Shown one piece after another: positions 39,647 to 49,892 of a stretch of DNA of 64,000 nt. The notes below the pieces were generated by a model, which saw only the letters and a list, made by a program, of their open reading frames with translations, ran no database searches and had not been told where the DNA came from. Position 1 is the first letter of the stretch; each line of letters begins with the position of its first letter. Position numbers and translations under genes: made by a program. This DNA is from Psoroptes ovis (Eukaryota > Arthropoda > Arachnida > Sarcoptiformes > Psoroptidae), in assembly GCA_002943765.1 (NCBI GenBank), contig PQWQ01000011.1, positions 1,798,001-1,862,000 on the forward strand, read 5' to 3'.

Positions 39647-42565
39647 TTAAATGTCTAATGAAAAATCATTATCATCAAATAGTTCGGCAATGCCTTCATT
39701 GTCACAAAGGGTAAAATTATAATCATCAGCATCACCGGTTACCGGTGGTTCTAATGGAATCAATGCAATCGATGATGATGATGGTGAATGATGATATTGG
39801 TTATGATTATGATGATGATTATGATTATTATTATTATGATGACTGGAACGATGATTATCATTTGAAACTGAACTGTGATTATTTGGCGTTGTCGCAGAAT
39901 TATTATTTCCATTTCTTTCATTCTGCCTAGAAATCGGTGACGATGTGGAAGACTTTAGTGTAATTTGGTCTTCAGTCTGCGTCATATATGTTCGAGATCC
40001 TAATGGGCCAAATTCATCATCATGACATATGAATGCATGAGCATAAGTATCATGATTCGATGATTCACCTGTGTTGTTGAAAAATTGATTAGTAAAAAAT
40101 TCAAATATTGAGCTATATTTAAAAACATACTTTTGACAAGTATCTGGCTATTACAATCATCATAGACTGAAGAAGATTTATCAGGAGTTTGAATTAATGA
40201 GTGATGCGAAATTTTCTGAATACTTCCATGAGACAATGCGGTCATTTTATTTTCATTATCAATTGTACGAACAGGAGTCTTGATTGAGCCACTACCGCAA
40301 TATGAATGATAGCCAGATTCAGTATTTTCTTGATTTTGTAAATCAGAATGGCAAGCATTTCGATTTGAAGCTGTTTTCAGTACTAAATCATCATTATCAT
40401 CATCAACGGGAATGATTTCGCTGACTGGATGTGAAGAAGGACATCTTTGATCCATTGTATTGTCTGCCGCCTTCAATGTTGGTTGACCAATATCGGAAGG
40501 TTTTTGTAATTCATAATTAACTATCGATGAATCGACAATACTGGTATCATCATCAGTTGGCGGACAAAGATATACTTCAATCATTTGGCCACGAGAATTT
40601 TTCAACCGAATTTGTAAGCTCTGTTTTTAAAAATAAAATTTGAATGTGAAAAATAAAATAAAATAAAACAAACAAGTAAAAAATTACCTCTGATGGATCG
40701 GAAAGTTGAAGTTCGGTATCAAGAGGAGGTCGAATTCCTATCACAGTTTGATCGCGAAATTGCGGAACTTGACGCAAATCATTATAATTAGCATAAAGAT
40801 ATGGACTTAGTTTAACTTTGTTAAGATTTTCACGCGCAACATTTATCAAATGATCCAAACGATTTTCATCATTTTCAAGTTCACTTAATTTTGCATCGAT
40901 CGATGATTGAGATGAAGAAGAACGATTATGATAGCTAGTAGAATCATTACTATTTTCATTGATTAATAATGATAATGGTGGCGGTTGCCGATTTCGATAA
41001 TGCGATGTCTGATCATTGAGCTCATTAGGATTACGACCAGAAAAATAATCAATAATGCCGCTACGCAATTGAATATTATTTTTCGATGTTTTATGCAATA
41101 AGCCAACGCCTTCCAACACATTGGTTATGTCATAAATTCGACGTTTTTGTACTTTTAATTCATCGGCAGCATCATTCAAATTAATTGAACCATCATCCGA
41201 TTCTTCTAATAATGAGATAAATTTACGAGTTAATTGTACCAATGAAGTTTCATGGCGTGTACGACCAGATTTACGACCAGCTGAATTATATGAAAAAAGA
41301 TTATGATGAGAAGTTGTGGTGAAATCACTTGATGATGATGATGATGGACTAGGCAATCCACCATTGCCATAATACCCGTTGCCACAAAAACCAGATCCTG
41401 ATGTGTTTATGAACAAATCACCATTATTCGAACTACAATCATCATCTTCATTCATGACGATCGGTGATGATGAAAATTCAGGTGATGGTGAAAATGGTAA
41501 TGAAGATTTTAGAGAATTCGAAATAGTTCTAATGACACCATTCGATTTGCCATTATTAATGCCATTCATCGAACCATTAGATTGGCGAATACGAATACAA
41601 TTGACAAGAGGCATAGTATTGTTGGAATCTTCAAAATTAATCGGAGAACAATTTTCCTCTTTTTTGCCAGTTGTACGAGCACGTTTATTTGATTGCTTCT
41701 GATTAACTGCTGGAAGTTGCGGCTGTGGTTTGACAACAGTATTGGCAAGAATCGGTGTCACTCTAACTGAGTTTTGATTTTTCGATTTAATATTCAAACA
41801 ATTAGCTTTAAGATCAAGATCATTGCCATTGTTAACAATATAAACACGATGAGATGAATTTACTTGAGATTGTGAATGCCCATTCATGGTGGTAGACGGA
41901 GAAGCAGCTATCGCCATCGTTTTGTTTGGAGCAAATGGTGTTTTAAAAATATCGTTTTGTGATTGATGTCTTGAATTGGTAGCAGTGACAATTTGATGAG
42001 CACCATTTGTTGTTCGCTGTGATTGGCTCGGATTTACAATTGCAAAAGTGGATGATGTTTGCGACAATTCAGTGACAAATGGCACAGCTGTCGGGGTACC
42101 AATAGATGAAATACCGCCAATAGTGGCAGGTGTGATTGGTGCCGTAACAGTACAAATACCCGGGTCAGAACCACATGCAGCAGCTGTCGCCGTTAATAAT
42201 CGATCGGGTGATTGTTGTTGATTAACATTGCCATTGTTTTGAAAAGCAGCAGCAACAGCAGCGACAGCAACTGCTTTTGAACAGCCGGATGCCACTAAAC
42301 TTTGTGTCATTGCATTTGACAATTTAAATGTTCGAACACTAACGGGTTTACCATTCACTGCTGTCATTGTTGTTTTGGCAACTGTTATCGGTGTATTAAT
42401 GGCTGCTGCTGAAGATGATGATGATGATGTTGCAACAATTTGATTACCATTATTATTACTGCTGCTGTTATTATTACCTAAAACTCCACCGATACCATTG
42501 ATTGTATTGTTTGTTTCGGGTGATGAAACCGATTGTGGTGAATCCCAATCTAATCGTCTTTTCAC
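39647..42565 (-). CDS. E2F: E2F transcription factor (E2F1-3 type), exons 2-4
   Basis: Three exons: 40688-42565, 40132-40620 (to 40131) and 39647-40068, all GT-AG and in phase. The 5' exon starts right after an AG acceptor with GTGAAAAGACGA, read as VKRRLDW. This is the cyclin-A-binding VKRRL motif of E2F1-3, so an upstream exon must supply the start codon; the GTG is not an initiator. The winged-helix DNA-binding domain lies at about 41065-41285 (SLVQLTRKF ... DELKVQKRRIYDITNVLEGV). The dimerisation leucine helix and marked box follow, spanning the first intron (LDTELQLSDPSE, then SLQIRLKNSRGQMIEVYLCP). The C-terminus YNFTLCDNEGIAELFDDND matches the pocket-protein-binding transactivation motif (YxFxLxxxEGIxDLFD). 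With DP it would bind TTTSSCGC sites at S-phase genes and be held by Rb. Long Asn/Ser/Thr/Ala spacers make it much larger than human E2F1. Confidence 0.95.
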
Positions 42566-42669
42566 CTGAAAATTTTCAATTGGAAATAAAAGAAAAAAGG
42601 ATTAAATAATCTTGGAATTTCTACAAGTAAAATTAAAATAAAATACACAAAAATAATGACCTTTATTAC

Positions 42670-42681
42670 AACATGTGGCAT
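42670..42681 (-). CDS. possible alternative short first exon of E2F (MPHV)
   Basis: An ATG at 42681 gives MPHV before a GTAATA donor. Joined to the acceptor at 42566 it would continue in phase with VKRRL. It would give a short-N-terminus form driven from within the intron, near the E2F sites. The donor is weak and an exon this small occurs easily by chance. Confidence 0.2.
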
Positions 42682-43645
42682 TATGATTATGATTATTATT
42701 ATTATGAGTAAAAATTAAATAATTCAAAAACATTTGAAAAATATTTACATGTGAAAATCAATGAATAAATAAACAATAAATAAATATGACCAATGAACGA
42801 CTAAATCAAATCATTTCTTGTAATTCAACAATATTTACAAATGATGATAAAATCATTTTTGAACAAATCCACACACACATTGAAATGATCAAAAACATTG
42901 ATAGAAAATCAATTGACTTTTCACAAAATAAAATTGTTTTGATACATGCTTGCAATACACACATAGACATACACAGCAGCATACAACTATCAATCCATTC
43001 ATTTCATTTAGTTAGTTATTCATTTAGTTATTTGTATGATATACCATAACCATCATACCATACCATAAACAACACCACCTTCAAAACTTGTAAATGAAGA
43101 AATAATAATAATAATAATTCATTTATCCATGGTATTATTTCATTTTCATGTTAATTTTTTTAAAATAAATAAAAAAATTGAAAACAAACACATATACAGA
43201 CACATTTATATAAAAAAACTCAAAATTAAATAAAATAAATAAAATATTTGTGTCGTTGTCGTTTGTTTATTTGTATTTGTGTTTGTATGTGTTGTTGATT
43301 GAAGAGTTTATTATTTTCAATTTATTTTACACACATAAACACATTGCCAAATGCATCATCATCATCCAACATACACAAACATTGATCAATGATTGATGAT
43401 AATAATGATAATGATGATAATTATTATAAATTGAATTGAAATGGAAAATTATTCAGATTTTTGAATTTTAAATAAATGAAATAAAATATTCACCAAAGAA
43501 TTGATAATTTCATATACGAAAAATTGCTTGTTAAGTTAGATAGATGATATCATCATCACAATGATCATCATTGACAAGAATCATTTTGGTAGTAGTCTAT
43601 TTCATACATGTGTTAAATTGTAGTGATTTAGCAGAAATAATTCAA

Positions 43646-43659
43646 TTTTGGCGCCAAAA
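43646..43659. promoter_or_regulatory. palindromic E2F-binding consensus
   Basis: TTTTGGCGCCAAAA, a perfect 14-bp palindrome containing the TTTSSCGC E2F/DP consensus on both strands. It lies about 1.1 kb upstream of the E2F exon at 42565, within the inferred first intron. Confidence 0.7.
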
Positions 43660-44793
43660 CAAGAACTAAAACTAATCATAACCAGTGAAATAGCACTGAA
43701 TAAGCATAATGATGATGACCTGTTGCATCTCTCCGCTTTGATGTTTTTTTTGTATGAATTTATTTTCAATCATACGAATAATTATTTGGAAGAAATGAAT
43801 TCGAATAAATCAATATCCGATCATTCTTCGGAAAAATATTCATTAATGTTTTTTCATTGCAAAGCATCATTGGACACGAACACATTATATACAAAGATTT
43901 GAATTAATGGAATGAAAAAAATTAAAATTCAATGAAAAAACAATGAGAAAATCATTTTCTCAATTTTTTAATGGATAAAATACTTTTCATTGGGTGATGC
44001 TAAGCATTAATGATGAATCATTAATGATGTTTGATTGTAGAAAATAGCATGAGATGATGATGATCACTGAACTTTGGGTGAATTCATCATTGAAGACATA
44101 TTCACACATACAAATTTCATATATTTGCACGCACGGTTAACCTTTGCTGTCATTGTATTAGTGATGGTATTTGTCAATGATTTTAAAAATGATTTCCGAA
44201 TCCAATTTTTGATCAAACAAACAAATACACAAAACCAAAAGCAAATAAACATCTAATCAGTCGGTAAGGTTCATACAAATATACAAATATTCAAATGTTA
44301 ATATGTCACAAACCAATACTTTGATACTGGATTGATTAATTCAAATAATCATTGATTGAATAACAACATAAAAATATGGAAATTGAAATCAAATTTCCAT
44401 AATCATCATCATCATCAACTGTAAAATATCGTGAAGTAAATTAAAATAAATTCAAATTTTTCTACGAAATGAAAAGGACAGGAGGACAAACATAATCATT
44501 GAACCATTATTATTATTATTAATATTAATATCATCCAAAAGCCAATCCTTGGTATTGTGTTTATACTGGCTATATTATTGATATATCTCTATCCCTGTCC
44601 TTCTCTTTTTATCTCTGTGATTTAAACCAATTCATTCATAGATATTCATACAAACAAACAAATGAAATTGAAATAAATGCATTATTTTACACACATATTT
44701 ACAACACACACACACACAAACATATTGCAATTTATTTTTCCTGTTTTATTCAACATTCATTTCAATTCAATTCAAAGTTATTTAGCAAAATTT

Positions 44794-44807
44794 TTTTGGC
44801 GCCAAAA
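44794..44807. promoter_or_regulatory. palindromic E2F-binding consensus
   Basis: A second exact copy of TTTTGGCGCCAAAA, in otherwise A+T-rich unique sequence about 2.2 kb upstream of the E2F exon at 42565. Confidence 0.7.
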
Positions 44808-45790
44808 TATTTATCAAATAACTAACTAACTACCAACTAAACTAAAACTAACTATATCACCACATGAGAGTGTGTATTAGGACAACTAAACATTGTATAT
44901 TAAATACAAGTTTGAATGTAGCGGCAAATACAGAAACCAAAACACCAAAGTACGCATCCCTTTTTACCAGAAAAAAATCTGGTTGTTGGTGATGCAAATG
45001 TGTAGATATTTAAGTGCAGAAATACATGATCAAATATACCATAGAGAAACATATATAAAACTATCAAAAATAAATATAAAATATATATGAGGTTGCATGC
45101 TTTAAAAATTTGAAATTTAAACACATATATGGAAAGTATAAGCCCCATTGATAATAATAATAATAAAATTGAAATTTTTTTATTTTTTTGAATTAAAATA
45201 TTTTCGCTTGTTCATTTGCACGTATATAAGTTGGTATATGTGTGTATATTGAATCAAAGATCATCATCATCATCAACATCGTCGTCATAATCAATGGAAA
45301 TTTTTTCCGAAATTGAAAATGAACCATTGATAATGGCATGGTGAACGCGTATATTTGGTCGTGTACCACCACTATCATCATTTATTTTGACCAAGTTTTC
45401 TCTTTTATCTTGGTATTTAAAGTTATTTGGGTATGAAACCATTTGTTTTCACTGCATTTCTGATGCATTGTGAAAACTGTGTTCGTATAAAAATTTCGTG
45501 AAACAATTTTTCATTGATTCATTCATTTATTTAAAAAAAAAAAATTTCAAATTTGAAAAAACCCTCAAGCATTACATTCACACACACAGAAACACGTACA
45601 TACTTAAATGCCAATAGCACAGGATAAAGAACAGAAACAAAAATTTTTTTTAAGGGCCAAAGTTTAGTGGACCGTGCCATGCATTATTATTACTTGGTTT
45701 CTCTCGTACAAATATTCAATTCAATGTTAATGATAATGAACATAAGTTAACCATTGAATAAAGATGGTTAGAGGGTCGTCGATCGCAAAT

Positions 45791-45803
45791 TTTTGGCGGG
45801 AAA
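45791..45803. promoter_or_regulatory. E2F-binding consensus, TTTTGGCGGGAAA
   Basis: On the minus strand this reads TTTCCCGCCAAAA, the classical E2F site. It is the third such site within 2.2 kb, all in the inferred first intron of the E2F gene. Confidence 0.65.
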
Positions 45804-45990
45804 TTTTTTTAATAAATTTTTTAGAATTTATTAAGCCAACAAACCAACTAAACCACACCATACCACCACCGAATATATTGATGATATTCGTAGGATAAAA
45901 TAGAGGGCGCAAGAATTTCAAATCATTTTCATTTATTTTAAATAAAACTACTTGTTGCACACACATTTCATACAAATCTATCAAATCATC

Positions 45991-46026
45991 AGCCGACTAG
46001 CTGGATGGCTGGCCAGCTAGTCGGCT
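45991..46026. repeat. GC-rich perfect hairpin, 14-bp arms and 8-nt loop
   Basis: The arm AGCCGACTAGCTGG is followed by ATGGCTGG and then the exact complement CCAGCTAGTCGGCT. Such a G+C-rich perfect inverted repeat stands out in a ~70% A+T background. It lies about 190 bp from the E2F site at 45791. It has no T-run or terminator context; its role is unknown. Confidence 0.85.
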
Positions 46027-47286
46027 AACCATTTAAACAACCAACTAATCAACCAGCCAACCAGCAAGGATCATCATAACCATCATCATCGGTGCATTTA
46101 AAAGCTCTAACCACACACACACACACATATTCACATTAAAAATTTAACCAAAATTCACTCAAACAACCAACTACAAAATGACCTGAACAAAACTAGCTAT
46201 TTTATTTAATTATTTTACAAAATTCATTCATTTAAAAAATTTCATTTGAATTCATTAAGATATTTGAAAATATTTTCACATCAAACACATGAACATTTGA
46301 TGATGAATATGATTTATTCAATCATATTTCATTCATGCATGTTAAATGATGATAAAAATTATTTTAAATTATTTAAATAATTCATTTTTTGCGAATAAAT
46401 TTTCTCAAAAAAAAAAAAAAAAAAAAAATACAAATCTTTACAGATGACTTTACACATCTTTGTAGAGATAATATTAAATACAAATACAACATATGGAATT
46501 AATTCAAATTGAAGATATTTAAATATTTTTATCCATTTAAATTCATTCATTTATTTACTCGTCATTCATTTATTATCGTTGTTGATCACTTGTGAAAATC
46601 TCCATTTCACCAGTGACCGATCGTAAATGTCAAAGTAAAATATTTCTCTACTATTTGAGAAAGACTTCAAGCTTTGAAAAAAAAAACAAAGCTTGTCACC
46701 TCTCTCTTTCTTTTTCCACCTCGAAATTGACAACATTTGCAGGTGGTGATGATTATGGCATAGAATGAAAAACTAATAATTTACAAAAAATGAAAAATAA
46801 TCAAAATATCTACACGCATTTCACAAATACAAATATCTACGCTTTAAAATTGAAAAAAATTTTCGAAATTATTCAAAAAAATACTCAATACATTACAACA
46901 CCATACACAGCTGCAGTCAAGTATTATTGGGGTAAAAGCAGCAATACACAGCAGTATAAAACACATTGTGATACATTGAAACACATACTGTTAATCAGCC
47001 AAAAAAATGTTTCAATTACACAATTTATAATTTTTCTACATTGAAATACAACAACAGCGTGTAATGAGAATGGAGATATATCCAATGATATATATATGGC
47101 AATTTCAATGTATAATTTGATGGAATATTTGTCAAATATTTTCAATTGTTTCTCCTATCAAACGCTACACATATATCCATCACCAACAGCAACATTTATC
47201 TATCTCTCGCTTTTGCTTTTCCCCTCTATCTACGTGTGTCAAGTATGGCCATATATTTTAATTTTATAATTGAAAATTATTTATTA

Positions 47287-47395
47287 CAGGGTTTACAGTT
47301 TTAATTCGTAGTTTTAAAATTAAATTTCGTAATTTTACCATTTGAAATTCAATTAAAAACTATTAAAATAAGCTTTAAAACCCTGAATCAAACTT
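47287..47395. repeat. imperfect inverted-repeat element with CAGGGTTT ends
   Basis: It begins CAGGGTTTACAGTTTTAAT and ends AAAACCCTG. The opposite-strand end, CAGGGTTTTAAAG, matches over the first 8 bases and loosely beyond. CAGGG ends recall hAT-type elements, but the flanking 8 bp do not match, so this may be an old or chance structure. Confidence 0.3.
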
Positions 47396-47400
47396 AAAAC

Positions 47401-47406
<6 letters not shown>

Positions 47407-47431
<25 letters not shown>
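47407..47431. repeat. T homopolymer, 25 bases
   Basis: An uninterrupted T run 12 bp after the CAGGGTTT inverted-repeat element. Confidence 0.9.
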
Positions 47432-48433
47432 GGTTGGATTATTAATATTGAAAATAATAATTTTGCATTGAAAATATATGCAGTTTTTTCAAATTTTTCT
47501 TTTTTTTTCGAGCAATAAAATAATTATTAATAAATGATAATGATAGGAATACATGCGCTCTATGGATTGATTTCTTTTATTTTCTGCAACATTTTTACAT
47601 GATCATCACCATCATCAACGACAATGATAATGATGGAGCCCGATGTCACGATTGAGCACATGAATCAATTTATTCAATCAATTAAATAATCATTTATTGA
47701 TTAAGATCAAAGAGTTGGAATATAAGTTGAAAAACAGGATAAATATACGAAACAAAGCCAATACATCCAAAGGTTTTGAAATTTCAGAATTTTAAAATTT
47801 TTTCAAAATTTTTAATGGAAATTTAATGTTATTTTAATTTGGATTTGAATTAATTAGTTCTTTGAATTAATTAATTCTTTCAAATTAATTCATGGAAACA
47901 ATGATTGTCAAATCAGGTCAGAAACCAAAGAATTGAATAGATTGAATATCAAATTTGACAATTTTTGAATGGGACATTTTCAATTTCAAATATTCGAGAT
48001 AATTTCAGTAAATCACCAGCGGTGATCGCTGTAAACTTATAAATCAACCAAACAATCACCTTCCAATCAAAATATGCACGCACATTTGTACTCAACACAT
48101 ACACACACACACAAAAATAATAAATGACAAGCGAAACATACATTGGAAAATGAAATTAACCATTGTTTTGCAGGACCGGTTGTTGTTCAGTATTATTGGT
48201 TATAAGGTTCACATTTTTCATTTATAAGGTTGGCTATTTGACTGATCGATTTATTTTTTCAATTTTTTTTCCTCGAAATATTTTCGAATATGCGCGCGCG
48301 TTCATTTTGTTTTTTTTTTTTTTTTTTTGGTGTTTAGGTTTGGTTTTGGTAATTTTTTTTTTTTTTTTTTGCTCAAAAAAGTGATTGTTCATTTCATTTC
48401 ATTTGAATTTTATTTTCAGAAAAAATTTAAGTT

Positions 48434-48503
48434 TGGTCGAAAAGTTTTTGTTGGTTTTTTGTATTCGAAATAGATGCAAAAACATTGATTACTTTTCGAC
48501 CAA
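48434..48503. mobile_element. 70-bp fold-back element, related MITE-like ends
   Basis: Perfect 13-bp inverted repeats TTGGTCGAAAAGT / ACTTTTCGACCAA enclose a 44-bp A+T-rich centre. The GGTCGAAAAGTTTTTG end resembles the AGGTTGTCCGAAAAGTTTTTG end of the other MITE-like copies but is not the same family. No clear TA duplication is seen. Confidence 0.55.
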
Positions 48504-48839
48504 TTCAAATAAAATTGTATGTTTTGTGCATGTTCACATAATACAATGATGAATGAATGAATGCACACAGATTTATTATTATTTTTTGGTCATTTCCTAT
48601 TCCTTTCTTTTCATATTTCTCTTTTTTTTCACACACAAGAATTTTTACTCAATGTTTGATCACATTTTGAATTGTCAGATTTTGGATTTTTTTGTTTTTC
48701 TGAAGAATTTCAAAGGTTTTTGAAAGGTTTCAAATGTGGCAACATTGAGATAAATATAGGATTATGGAAATTATTCCAAATTAAAGCAAAGACACATGCA
48801 CAAAATTCAAGAATTCGAAAAAATATAAAATCAACTAAC

Positions 48840-49892
48840 CTGTTTTGGAGTTAATCCTTTTTGATAATGACAATTTGATACATGTTGTTGTTGATGATTA
48901 AAATGCTGCTGTGGTTGTTGATAATGTGATATTTGCTGTTGCGATTGATGTGAATTTTTAATAATATTTTGATAACCAGTATTTGAATTGTTGGCCGATG
49001 TTGTCATTGTTGTTGTTGTGGTCGGATGTTGTTTAATTGAATTTTGATATTGAATATTTGATAATAGATGTCTATTCACTGATCCAACCATTGAATTCGA
49101 GCTACTTGAACAGCCTGAAGAACTTGAACAACTTTGTGTATCAGTATTTGAATCTTCATCTAATAACAGATTATAATCATCATCGATGAATGTATTATTC
49201 GATGTATTATCATCTGATGATGTTGATATAAATATTTGTTGATGTTTGGAAAAATTTTGATTATTTAAATTTTGTTGTTGTTGCTGTTGATTATTACCAT
49301 TATTATTAGGTGTTGTTATTGTCATAAATGATGGTCGAATTGTATCGATTAAAAATTCTGTTTCAATTCTTCCATTATTATTATTATGATTACTACCAGC
49401 AGCATTGCCACCATTCGCATTAATACTATTCATTATTATTGTTGTTGTTTTATTATTATTGTGATTATCATTTTTAATATTATTCACTGTTGTTGTTATT
49501 GTTTTGATAATATTCATACGGCCATTTTGTTGTTGCTGCTGTTGTTGTTGTGATATTGATTTTCTAACTCTTAAATTCTGTTTTGGCTGTTGTTGTTGTT
49601 GTTGCTCATTTTCATAAAATTTTGATGATAAATAAAGATGATCATCATGTGTTGTCACTATTGTCTTATTTGTTTGAATATTATTACTATTATTATTATC
49701 ATTAATATTGACTAAATTATCATTATGATTATTATTATTCAATTGTTTGGCCATATGATTTGTTTTTGTTATCGTTGTCAAAGATGATGATGCTGGGGTT
49801 AATTTTGAATTTGTATTAACAATTATCGATGTCGATGATGATGTTATAACGGAAGATGAAGCTAATGGTATAGCTGCCATCCGTTTATACAC
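48840..49892 (-). CDS. E2F: 5' coding exon of low-complexity protein, probably the E2F N-terminus
   Basis: From the ATG at 49892 there are 351 codons ending in phase 0 at CAG|GTTAGT. The peptide starts MYKRMAAIPLASSSVITSSS and then becomes Asn/Gln/Ser/Thr-rich, with an acidic patch (IDDDYNLLLDEDSNTD) and several poly-Gln runs; it ends KGLTPKQ. No domain is recognised. The next same-strand acceptor with a conserved coding exon is the E2F exon at 42565, which begins in phase 0 with VKRRL and lacks a start codon. Joining the two gives TPKQ-VKRRL and a protein of about 1,280 residues. Fly E2F1 also has a long, low-complexity N-terminus before its basic motif. The assignment is inference; the exon itself is well supported. 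Confidence 0.65.

Larger units (their letters stand above)
42566..48839 (-). other. inferred 6.3-kb first intron of the E2F gene
   Basis: On the minus strand the donor CAG|GTTAGT at 48839 and the acceptor TTTTCAG at 42567-42566 bracket this region, and both junctions are phase 0. Inside are three E2F-type sites, a GC-rich hairpin, a short inverted repeat element at 48434 and a weak alternative first-exon candidate. I see no other gene on either strand. The alternative is that the two flanking exons belong to different genes. Confidence 0.55.

Noticed and set aside
43648..43902. 84-codon plus-strand frame starting at the E2F site
   Set aside because: It has a non-ATG start inside the palindrome and no homology.
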